This document shows positions 1 through 7,527 of a stretch of 64,000 bases of DNA, in pieces. The notes under the pieces were generated by a model. It saw only the letters and a program-made list of their open reading frames with translations, was not told where the DNA came from and searched no databases. This DNA is from Paucibacter sp. Y2R2-4 (GTDB taxonomy: Bacteria; Pseudomonadota; Gammaproteobacteria; Burkholderiales; Burkholderiaceae_C). A program made the position numbers and the translations under genes. Location: positions 620,001 through 684,000 of the forward strand of contig NZ_JAJIRO010000003.1 of assembly GCF_025717535.1 (NCBI RefSeq), in the 5' to 3' direction. The first letter of the stretch is position 1, and every line of letters starts with the position of its first letter.

Positions 1-50
1 CGAGTTTGAGGGCTAGGTCGGCTGGCGCAAGGCTGGCATCATGCCCAAGC

Positions 51-2300
51 ATGAAGCATCTGCCTTGCGCGGCCGAGCATTGGCCCGAGTTCTCTGCCTT
101 GCTGGATCAGGCCCTGGACCTGCCGACGCCAGAGCGTTCGGCGTGGTTGCAGGCCTTGCCCGCTGAGGCGCGGCATTTGCGGTCAGCCCTCACGCGGGTC
201 TTGAGCCAAGACCAGACGCAAGCGCCCTTGCTCGATGCGCCGCGCTTGTCTGTGGCTCAGGAGCCCTGGGGTGATGAGGCTGTGGCCTTTTCTGCCGGGC
301 AGGTCTTGGGGCCTTGGCAATTGCGGCAGCGTCTTGGGCGCGGAGGCATGGGCGAGGTTTGGTTGGCCGAGCGTGGCGACGGTGCTTACCAACGCCAAGT
401 CGCGCTCAAGTTGCCCCATGCACTGGCCTTGGCCGGCCAGGGGCGGCAGCGCTTTTCCCGCGAGCGAGACATTCTCGCGGCCCTGCAGCATCCGCATATT
501 GCGCAATTTTTTGATGCCGGCACGGCCGAGCTCGGCGAGGGGGCGTTGCAACCCTGGCTGGCGCTGGAGTACGTGCCGGGGCGGAACCTGGTGGACGATT
601 GCCGCGAGCGCGGCTTGTCCGTGCTTGAGCGTTTGCGCCTGATGCTGCAGGTGATGGAGGCGGTGCAATATGCTCATGGCCAGTTGCTGGTGCACCGCGA
701 CCTCAAGCCGTCCAATGTGATGGTGACGCCGCAGGGGCAGGTCAAATTGCTGGACTTTGGTATCGCCAAACTCTTGCTGCCGGACGCTGAGATGGGCGCA
801 GCCTTAGGTGAAGTCGAGCCAACCCGTCTGTTGCTGGCCACCCCCGCCTATGCCGCGCCGGAGCAGTGGACCGGCGGGCCGGTCAGCGTGGCCACCGATG
901 TCTATGCCTTGGGTGCTCTTATGCACACCGTGCTGTGCGGTCAGCCGCCTCCGCCTTGGCGGGCGGGCCAAGAGCCGGCTTTGCCCTCGCAAACGGTGAC
1001 TGCCCCGCATGCCGAGCAATGTGGTTTGAGTCTCGCGCGCCTGCAGCGTTCGCTGCGCGGAGATCTGGATGCCCTGATGAGCATGGCCTTGGCATCCGAG
1101 CCGAATCAGCGTTATGGCAGCGTGCAGGCTCTCAGCGAAGATGTGCGGCGCTATCTGGCGGGCCTGCCGCTGCGAGCGCGGCGCCTGTCTTGGGCGGCAG
1201 GTTTGCGCAAACAACTGCGTCGCCACTATCTCTTGGTGAGCGTCAGTGCCGCTGTGCTGCTGAGTCTTACCCTGGGTTTGGTGGCGACGCTGTGGCAAGC
1301 CCAGCAAGCGGCACAGCAGGCTCGGCGTGCCGAGGCGATTCAGCATTATTTATTGGACTTGTTCCGCACCCTGGACCCACGCCAGAGCGATGCTCAAGAC
1401 CCGGCCCTGGGCATGCGCCGGCTTTTGCAGCAACAGATGGCGCAGATCGAACAGCATCTGCCGCGCGACCCCGAGACCGCTGACGAATTGCTGCGCCTGA
1501 GTGCCACGCTGGCGGTGTACCTCAGCGATGAGCCGCGCAGCCTGGACTTGGCTCGCCTGCGCTGGCGCGTCTTGCAGGAGCGCCTGGGCGCCAAGCATTC
1601 GCGCAGCGGCGAGGCGGGCTTGTCACTGATCTGGGCTTTGAGGGCGGCAGGGCGGCAAGCGGAGGCCGATCAGGTCCTGCAGGTTTTGGATGCACAACTG
1701 CCGGCGCAAGGCTTGCCAAGGGCGGAATGGCTCTTGGCTCGGCATGATCAGTTGCAGGCGGCCGGTGCGAGTTGGCCGCAGCGCTTGGCGGCTGTGCAGC
1801 AGGCCTTGCAGCGCTACGAAACCGACGCACCTTTGGACAGTGGTCATGTGGCCGCGCTGCAGCATCTAGCGGCCTTGCAACTGGAGGCGCAGCAATGGGC
1901 GGCCGCGCAATCGACCTTGTCGCGGGCGCTAGCCCTGGTGACGCGGGCTCAGCCGGCCATCGCGCTGGATCATGCGCGCTTGCTGGGCCTGCGCGCCCAG
2001 TTGTGGGCGGCCTTGCAGCAGCCGCAAGCGCAGGCCAATGATCTGGCGCAGGCGGTTCAGTTGTTGCGCGGCAGTTTGGGTCTACACAACCCCTTGGCTT
2101 GGCCCTTGCTGGCGCAGCAGCAGGCCTTGGGCTGCGCAGCGAACGCACCGCCAGAGGCTGCGGCGCTGACGCGTACGCTGTGGCAGGAGCTGCAGCCGCT
2201 GCTGGCGGCCCGCGCTGCTTCCCATGTCGAGGGCCAGAGGGATGTCCGCGCCCAGCGCTTGCGCGATCAGGCCGCGCTTTGCGCCTTGCTCAATCGCTGA
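51..2300 (+). CDS. Membrane-anchored serine/threonine protein kinase
   Basis: A Hanks-type Ser/Thr kinase of about 749 residues. The kinase domain (about residues 85-375) is complete: Gly-rich loop GRGGMGEV near residue 95, the VALKLP lysine, catalytic HRDLKPSN near 214, DFG near 234 and an APE-type motif (AAPEQW) near 268. A single membrane segment follows near residues 391-413, and the remaining ~330 residues are Ala/Leu/Gln-rich helical repeats of TPR-like character, predicted outside the membrane. The ATG at 51 was preferred over an in-frame TTG at 6 because it directly precedes the conserved helical N-terminus. The gene converges on the ECF sigma gene and overlaps its last 11 bases. Kinases of this type commonly neighbour sigma factors of the same ECF class, so the sigma factor is a likely substrate (inference). 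Confidence 0.9.
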   Translation: MKHLPCAAEHWPEFSALLDQALDLPTPERSAWLQALPAEARHLRSALTRVLSQDQTQAPLLDAPRLSVAQEPWGDEAVAFSAGQVLGPWQLRQRLGRGGMGEVWLAERGDGAYQRQVALKLPHALALAGQGRQRFSRERDILAALQHPHIAQFFDAGTAELGEGALQPWLALEYVPGRNLVDDCRERGLSVLERLRLMLQVMEAVQYAHGQLLVHRDLKPSNVMVTPQGQVKLLDFGIAKLLLPDAEMGAALGEVEPTRLLLATPAYAAPEQWTGGPVSVATDVYALGALMHTVLCGQPPPPWRAGQEPALPSQTVTAPHAEQCGLSLARLQRSLRGDLDALMSMALASEPNQRYGSVQALSEDVRRYLAGLPLRARRLSWAAGLRKQLRRHYLLVSVSAAVLLSLTLGLVATLWQAQQAAQQARRAEAIQHYLLDLFRTLDPRQSDAQDPALGMRRLLQQQMAQIEQHLPRDPETADELLRLSATLAVYLSDEPRSLDLARLRWRVLQERLGAKHSRSGEAGLSLIWALRAAGRQAEADQVLQVLDAQLPAQGLPRAEWLLARHDQLQAAGASWPQRLAAVQQALQRYETDAPLDSGHVAALQHLAALQLEAQQWAAAQSTLSRALALVTRAQPAIALDHARLLGLRAQLWAALQQPQAQANDLAQAVQLLRGSLGLHNPLAWPLLAQQQALGCAANAPPEAAALTRTLWQELQPLLAARAASHVEGQRDVRAQRLRDQAALCALLNR

Positions 2301-2847
2301 GCATGCTGAGCAGCAGCATGCGCGCCTTTTGCCAATCGCGCCGCACACTGCGCTCGGTCAGCCCGAGATGCTCAGCGATCTCGGCCTCGCTGAGACCGCC
2401 GAAGTAACGCATCTCTACCACCTGGGCCAAGCGCGGCTCTTGGGTCTGCAGGGCCAGCAAGGCTTCATGCACGGCCAAGACGGCCGGTTCGCTGCTGGGG
2501 TCTTGCAGGCTGCCCAGCAGCTCGGTGTCGAGGCTGAGATCGGCTTGCCCGCCGCCGTGCCGCGCGGCAGCCTGCTCGCGCGCCAAGTCCACCACGACGG
2601 AGCGCATCACCTGGGCGGCATAAGCCAAGAAATGGCCGGCGCTGGCGAACTCCGGCGCTCGCGCGCTGTCCTGTGCATGCACCAGACGCAGATAGCTTTC
2701 ATGCACCAGGGTGGTGGTGTCGAGTGGCAGGTTTTGTGGCCCGTGATTTCGGAGTCGCGCATGCGCAATCTGTTTGAGCTCTTGATACAGCGTAGCGTCG
2801 CAGGCGAGGGCGCCTGGGCCCTGGCTTAGACCACGGGACGCGCTCAT
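2290..2847 (-). CDS. ECF sigma factor, kinase-associated type
   Basis: A 185-residue sigma-70-like factor. Region 2 spans about residues 40-105 and region 4 about 138-182, with a helix-turn-helix (SEAEIAEHLGLTERSVRRDW). In region 2.2 the usual acidic DLVQE-like stretch is replaced by T44-T45-T46-L-V-H-E. This variant is typical of sigma factors encoded beside Ser/Thr kinases; in the Vibrio PknT/EcfP pair a Thr in this region is phosphorylated to permit binding to core polymerase. The gene lies 7 bases after the Rec-Hpt gene, so it is the last gene of the minus-strand HTH-Rec / Rec-Hpt / sigma operon, and it converges with the kinase gene. No anti-sigma gene is seen nearby. The family call is firm; phosphorylation control is inference. 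Confidence 0.88.
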   Translation of the reverse strand: MSASRGLSQGPGALACDATLYQELKQIAHARLRNHGPQNLPLDTTTLVHESYLRLVHAQDSARAPEFASAGHFLAYAAQVMRSVVVDLAREQAAARHGGGQADLSLDTELLGSLQDPSSEPAVLAVHEALLALQTQEPRLAQVVEMRYFGGLSEAEIAEHLGLTERSVRRDWQKARMLLLSMLSD

Positions 2848-2854
2848 GGTCGCT

Positions 2855-3625
2855 TCATGCCCTTGGCGGCTTCCAGCCCGCGACGGCAGGGCCGAGCAGG
2901 TGGGCGCGCAGTTCGGCCCAACCGACTTCGGCCTCGGGCGGCCAGGCTTGGCCCCGCTCTAAGCTGTGCTCCAACAGCAATTCAAGCTGCTCGGCTTTGG
3001 CACCGGCCGCGGCCAGGCCCAGAATCATGAGCACGCTTTTCAAGCTGTGGGCGAGGTGCCGCAAAGCCGCTCCATCCGCCTTGATGCAAGCCAGCTCGCC
3101 GTTTTGTACATCGGCCGGGAACTGCAGCTGGCAAGACTGGCGAAAGGACTGATACAGCGCGGTATTGCCACCAAAGTTGTGGTCCAGCGCCTGCTGCAAA
3201 GCGGCCTCGTCCGCGGAGACGCAGGGTGCCGAACTGGCGCTTGGCTCGCTGCTGACCTCCGCCAGCGCTTCGCGCACACAGGCTTGCAAATCCGCCAGCG
3301 GGCAAGGTTTGGACAAAAAGCGCCAGACGTCCAGTTCGCGCAATTGCTGCTTCATGGCCGTGGGTTGTGCCGCGCTGTAAACCACCAGCCGGGCGCCTGC
3401 TCGCAGACCCGGCTGGGCCTTCAAGTCGGCCAGCAGCTCGCGCCCGCTGCGGTCGGGCAAGGACAGATCGGTGATCAGGAGATCTACCGGCGCTTGCTGC
3501 AAGGCTTGGAGGGCCGCACCCACCGAGGCGCAAATGCGCAAGTCCAGCGCCATGTCTTCCAAGGCCATGGTCACGAATTGCTGCAAGGCGGTGTTGTCTT
3601 CGACCAGCAGCACGCGTGCAACCAT
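2855..3625 (-). CDS. Response regulator with C-terminal Hpt domain
   Basis: A 256-residue two-domain phosphorelay protein. The receiver domain (about 3-120) has the acidic pair E9-D10, phosphoacceptor D53 (LLITDLSLPD) and K106 (FLSKP). A Ser/Ala-rich linker leads to a histidine phosphotransfer domain (about 145-245) with the AHSLKS motif and candidate phospho-His193. No output domain is present, so the protein probably shuttles phosphate between a sensor kinase and another receiver. Good internal candidates are the kinase at 5614-7473 and the HTH-receiver encoded 10 bases upstream. The short spacings on both sides point to one transcript with the HTH-Rec and sigma genes. Confidence 0.9.
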   Translation of the reverse strand: MVARVLLVEDNTALQQFVTMALEDMALDLRICASVGAALQALQQAPVDLLITDLSLPDRSGRELLADLKAQPGLRAGARLVVYSAAQPTAMKQQLRELDVWRFLSKPCPLADLQACVREALAEVSSEPSASSAPCVSADEAALQQALDHNFGGNTALYQSFRQSCQLQFPADVQNGELACIKADGAALRHLAHSLKSVLMILGLAAAGAKAEQLELLLEHSLERGQAWPPEAEVGWAELRAHLLGPAVAGWKPPRA

Positions 3626-3635
3626 GGCTTTGTCC

Positions 3636-4295
3636 TCAGCTTTGAGTGGCGGTTTTGTGGGCCATGGTCTTGAGCAAGGGCGGCAAGTCCATCACCAGTC
3701 GCGGTTTGTGCACCACCGGCACGTCGCTGAGCGCGAAGGCGTAGGGCGCACGTTGAGCTTCGTCCAGCGAGGTCAGCACGATCAATTGGCTGCGGGCGAA
3801 TTGAGGCTGCGAGCGCAGGGCGGTGATCAAGGTTGGCCCGTCAATGCCGGGCAGCAAGATGTCAACAATCAAGATATCGGGTTGCAACTGGCCGAACATG
3901 GCCAGGCCGACGATGCCGTCGCTGGCGATGTGCAGGTCCAGTTCGGGGAATTGCTGCTCGATCAGCAGACCCACCAGCTTTTGAAAATGCACCGAGTCTT
4001 CAATCAGCAGCAGGCTTTGGCGCCCACTCGAGGGCGTGCTGCTGGTTTTGGTGGGCGTCGGCTTGCTGCTGGCTTCGTCCAAGGGCATGGCGCTGCTGCT
4101 GGAGCGGCGCTCCAGCCAAGCCTCGACCGAGGCGCGATCAATGCGGCGGTGGCCACCCGGGGTCTTCCAGGCGGTCAGTTCGCCGCGATCCACCATCAGC
4201 TGAATTGAGCGCACGGCCATGCCCAGGCGCCGCGCCACCTCCAGGGTGCTGTAGTCCTGCCCCGTCGCGTCTTTCATTCGTTCTTGTGAAGTCAT
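3636..4295 (-). CDS. DNA-binding response regulator, MerR/excisionase-type HTH followed by receiver
   Basis: A 219-residue protein of inverted architecture: the DNA-binding domain is N-terminal and the receiver C-terminal. Residues 14-63 form a MerR/excisionase-like winged helix (STLEVARRLGMAVRSIQ, ending in KTPGGHRRI). A Ser/Thr/Pro-rich linker (about 65-92) leads to a receiver domain with E99-D100, phosphoacceptor D145 (ILIVDILLPG) and K197 (VVHKP). The ATG at 4295 was chosen; an in-frame ATG at 4334 would add 13 unconserved residues. This is the first gene of the HTH-Rec / Rec-Hpt / sigma operon and is divergent from the Rec / HD-GYP / kinase operon, with about 105 bases between them. It is a natural candidate to control both operons (inference). 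Confidence 0.88.
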   Translation of the reverse strand: MTSQERMKDATGQDYSTLEVARRLGMAVRSIQLMVDRGELTAWKTPGGHRRIDRASVEAWLERRSSSSAMPLDEASSKPTPTKTSSTPSSGRQSLLLIEDSVHFQKLVGLLIEQQFPELDLHIASDGIVGLAMFGQLQPDILIVDILLPGIDGPTLITALRSQPQFARSQLIVLTSLDEAQRAPYAFALSDVPVVHKPRLVMDLPPLLKTMAHKTATQS

Positions 4296-4400
4296 TGTGC
4301 GATTTTGCCGAATATCCGCCGAAGAATTCAGCATTCGTCTCGAATTTAATTGATAGAAATGATATCTTTGCTACATGTTCTGGCTTTGCAGGAGATGGTG

Positions 4401-4772
4401 ATGAAAAAGATTCTGTTGGTCGATGATCATGCCGACATTCGCCGCCTGATCCGCATGACCTTGGAATTTGAAGACTACGAGATCCATGAGGCTGCGGATG
4501 GCGAATCGGCCTTGCGCATCGCAAGCCAGGTGCGACCCGACTTTGTGCTGACCGATGTGATGATGCCGGGCCCGGTGGACGGCCTGGAGGTCTGCCGGCG
4601 CATCAAGGCCGACCCGGAGCTTTGCGACACCCATGTGATGGTGGTCAGTGCCCGGGGTCAAGCGCGGGACCGCGAAGCCGGGCTGCAGGCCGGAGCTGAC
4701 ACCTATTTGGTCAAACCCTTCAGCCCTTTGCAGCTGATCGACAGCCTGTCGCAACTGTGGTTGGCCCAATGA
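4401..4772 (+). CDS. Single-domain response regulator (CheY-like)
   Basis: A 123-residue stand-alone receiver with D8-D9, phosphoacceptor D52 (VLTDVMMPG), the conserved Ser in VVSARG, and K105 (YLVKPF). There is no output domain. The start at 4401 is favoured because an AGGAG at 4390-4394 lies at ideal spacing; ATG 4395 or upstream codons would be too close or unsupported. Its stop overlaps the start of the HD-GYP gene (ATGA), so the two are translationally coupled. They probably behave like an RpfG-type Rec-HD-GYP regulator encoded as two chains. Confidence 0.93.
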   Translation: MKKILLVDDHADIRRLIRMTLEFEDYEIHEAADGESALRIASQVRPDFVLTDVMMPGPVDGLEVCRRIKADPELCDTHVMVVSARGQARDREAGLQAGADTYLVKPFSPLQLIDSLSQLWLAQ

Positions 4773-5587
4773 GCGAGTTCGACATGATGTTCAGTGCCAG
4801 CCCCAACTTCGCGCCCAACCCAGCCATGCCTGTGCTGATGCCCGATGAGCACAGCAACAAAGTCTTTGATGAAGCAGCCACAGCACAGATGGAATGCATC
4901 ATTGCCGACCTGGGTCGCATGTACCGCGAGCGCAACCAGGCCTTGCGGGAGGTCGCGCGTGCTCATCATGACGCCTTGTTGCGCCTGTCCTTGGCGGCCG
5001 AGTTTCGCGATGACGACACCGGCGTGCACATCATGCGCATCGGTTTCATGGCCGAGGCGCTGGCTTTGCTTGCCGGCCAACCGCGCAGCTTTGCGCAAAT
5101 GTTGCGACGCGCCGCCCCCATGCATGACATCGGCAAGATCGGTGTGCCCGATGCGGTGCTGAAGAAGCCGGGCGCCTACACCCCGGAAGAGCGTCAGGTG
5201 ATGAACAAGCATCCCTTGATCGGCGCGGAGATTCTGGGTCGTTCGCGCGTGCCCTTGTTCAAGATGGCGGCCGAAGTGGCCATGACCCACCATGAACGCT
5301 GGGATGGCGGCGGCTACCCGATGGGCTTGGCCGGCGAGGCCATTCCCTTGAGCGGACGCATCGTCGGCGTGGTTGACTTCTTCGACGCCTTGACCATGGA
5401 CCGCTGCTACCGCCCGGCGCTGCCGGATGAGCGGGCGCTGCAGATGTTGCAAGAGCAGCGCGGCTTGGCCTTTGATCCCAAGCTGGTGGACTTGATCATC
5501 GAGCATGCCGAGACACTGATTGCGCTGCGTGAGCACATCAACAAAGAACCGCCAAGTTTTGAAGACTTGGTCGAAGCGATTGATTGA
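4769..5587 (+). CDS. HD-GYP domain cyclic-di-GMP phosphodiesterase
   Basis: A 273-residue protein with a poorly conserved Pro/Met-rich N-terminus, a helical linker (about 35-70) and a full HD-GYP domain. HD is seen as MHDIGKIGVPD near residue 117, and the GYP signature as HHERWDGGGYP near 173. The trailing DFFDALTMDRCYRPA block is also present. HD-GYP proteins with these residues hydrolyse c-di-GMP to pGpG/GMP, so activity is expected. It lacks its own receiver, which is supplied by the overlapping upstream gene. The kinase gene follows after 26 bases with an AAGGAG Shine-Dalgarno, giving an operon Rec / HD-GYP / histidine kinase. Confidence 0.93.
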   Translation: MSEFDMMFSASPNFAPNPAMPVLMPDEHSNKVFDEAATAQMECIIADLGRMYRERNQALREVARAHHDALLRLSLAAEFRDDDTGVHIMRIGFMAEALALLAGQPRSFAQMLRRAAPMHDIGKIGVPDAVLKKPGAYTPEERQVMNKHPLIGAEILGRSRVPLFKMAAEVAMTHHERWDGGGYPMGLAGEAIPLSGRIVGVVDFFDALTMDRCYRPALPDERALQMLQEQRGLAFDPKLVDLIIEHAETLIALREHINKEPPSFEDLVEAID

Positions 5588-5613
5588 TGGCGCCATAGCA
5601 AGGAGTCGCTGTG

Positions 5614-7473
5614 ATGAAAAGCGTCGTTTCCAAGGAATCCCTCCCGGCCCGCGCAGACTCCTGTCGTCCGGCCAAGCCCTGGTGGTGGATGGTCGCGGCC
5701 GGCTTGACGGCGCTCATGTTCTTGCTGCATGTGTCGGGCGCTCTGCTGCAAGCGCCAGCCCCGACATCTAGTTTGATAACAGCCAGCTCCGGTGCGCTGT
5801 TCAGCGCCGCCTGGCTGGGTGAGCTTTGCATGGTGCTGCTCTTGGGTTTGGCGCTCTATGAATGCCGGGCCGGGCGGCGCGCGCGCCATGCGCTGGACGC
5901 GGCGCACCGTCGCCTAGCGCAGCGCGAACAGGAGCAGCGGGTGCTCTTGCGCAGCTTGCAAGAACTGGTGTTTCGGGTCGACGCGGCGGGCGTGATCACC
6001 TACGTCAATGCGCGCTGGTCGCGAGTCAGTCAAAAGCGACTCGACGATGCCGTCGGCATGCGGCTGGTGGATTTGGTGGAGGAGGCGGACCAAGCGCAGG
6101 TGCAGGCGCTGCTCAGACCTGGGCCGCTCCCATCCGGGCACAGTCCAGACTCGACCGCTGCCGAGCGCAAGATCGAGGTCTCGCTGAAGTCCCCCGATGG
6201 TCGGCTGCGCCGCTGTGAGCTGGCGGTGTTGCCCCTATATGAGGCGGGGCGTTTGATAGGCTTTGCCGGCAGTGCGGTCGATGTGACCGATCGTTTTGAG
6301 GCGCAAGGAAAGTTGCAGCAGCAGCTTGCGTTCTCGGCCCTGCTGCAAGAGATCAGCCCTTTGCCGGTGTCCATGTTCGATGCCGAGGGCCGCTATGTGA
6401 CCGTCAACCATGCGTGGGAAGAATTCATGGGGCGCGGTCGCGCCGACGTGGTGGGCACGCGTGTGGGCGCGGCCTTGAGCGATGCGGAACGCGAGATGCA
6501 TGCGCAGCATGACCGACGCTTATTACAGTCCGGTGGGCGAATCAGTTATGAACATCAGTTGCTGCACCATGACGGCGTGCGCCGCGACATGCTAATCACC
6601 AAGGTCTTGGTGCCCGATTTGAACGGCGGCGTGGCCGGCATCTTGTGTACCTTGATGGACGTCAGCAACTTCCGCGCGGCGGAGCGCGCCACCCGTGAAG
6701 CGCGCGACGAGGCGCAAGAAGCCTCGCGTGCCAAGTCTGAGTTCATCGCCAATATCAGCCATGAGCTGCGCACGCCTTTGCAAGCTATTTTGGGCTTCTC
6801 AGAACTGGGCATGGTGCGCGGCCGCGCCGACCCCAAGCTGGCCGGCATGTTCAGCGATGTGTATGCGGCCGGCCAGCGCATGTTGGCCCTGGTCAATGAC
6901 TTGCTCGATGTCTCCAAAATCGAGAGTCCGGTCGGCACTTTTGATCTGGAAACCTGCGATCTGCGTGGCCCGGTGCAGGCGGTGCTGCAGGAGTTGGAGC
7001 CTTTGATGGCCAAGCGCTTGCTGCAACTCTCAACCCGCATGCCGATGCAGCCCTTGATGGCCAAGGTGGACCCTTTGCGCTTCCAGCAAGTGATCCGCAA
7101 TGTCTTGGCCAATGCGATCAAGTTCTCACCGGATGCGGCCTCCATCGACGTGGTGGCCAAGTTGAATGAGGCGGGTGAAATCCATATCAGCGTGGCCGAC
7201 CAGGGGCCCGGCATACCGGGTGGGGAATCCGAGCAGATCTTCGAGGCCTTTGTGCAGTCCAGCCAAACCAAGGACGGCTCGGGGGGCACGGGCCTGGGCC
7301 TGGCGATTTGCCGCAAGATCGTCGAAGTGCACAAGGGGCGCATCTATGCGGAGAACCGCAGCGGCGGAGGCGCCGTCTTCCACATCGTGCTGCCGCAGCG
7401 TCAGCCAGGCGATACGCAAATCAGCCAAATCAGCACAGAGAGTCAGGCGCAAGAGCTCAGCTTGCTCTGCTGA
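5614..7473 (+). CDS. Membrane PAS-domain sensor histidine kinase
   Basis: A histidine kinase of about 619 residues. Two membrane helices (about 24-45 and 66-90) enclose a very short periplasmic loop, followed by two PAS domains (about 105-230 and 240-350). The dimerisation/phosphoacceptor motif is NISHELRTPLQAILGF (His near 381). The ATPase domain has an N box (VIRNVLANAIKFSP), DQGPGIPGG and GTGLGLAI. There is no C-terminal receiver. A GTG at 5611 directly precedes the ATG chosen; both sit behind AAGGAG at 5600-5605. It closes the plus-strand operon and is the only histidine kinase in this block, so it probably phosphorylates the neighbouring receivers. The small periplasmic loop suggests an intracellular or membrane signal read by the PAS domains. 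Confidence 0.92.
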   Translation: MKSVVSKESLPARADSCRPAKPWWWMVAAGLTALMFLLHVSGALLQAPAPTSSLITASSGALFSAAWLGELCMVLLLGLALYECRAGRRARHALDAAHRRLAQREQEQRVLLRSLQELVFRVDAAGVITYVNARWSRVSQKRLDDAVGMRLVDLVEEADQAQVQALLRPGPLPSGHSPDSTAAERKIEVSLKSPDGRLRRCELAVLPLYEAGRLIGFAGSAVDVTDRFEAQGKLQQQLAFSALLQEISPLPVSMFDAEGRYVTVNHAWEEFMGRGRADVVGTRVGAALSDAEREMHAQHDRRLLQSGGRISYEHQLLHHDGVRRDMLITKVLVPDLNGGVAGILCTLMDVSNFRAAERATREARDEAQEASRAKSEFIANISHELRTPLQAILGFSELGMVRGRADPKLAGMFSDVYAAGQRMLALVNDLLDVSKIESPVGTFDLETCDLRGPVQAVLQELEPLMAKRLLQLSTRMPMQPLMAKVDPLRFQQVIRNVLANAIKFSPDAASIDVVAKLNEAGEIHISVADQGPGIPGGESEQIFEAFVQSSQTKDGSGGTGLGLAICRKIVEVHKGRIYAENRSGGGAVFHIVLPQRQPGDTQISQISTESQAQELSLLC

Positions 7474-7527
7474 CACCGCAGGCGGCCTCAGCTGCAAGCC
7501 CTGGGCCCTTGAACCGATGTGGGCTCG

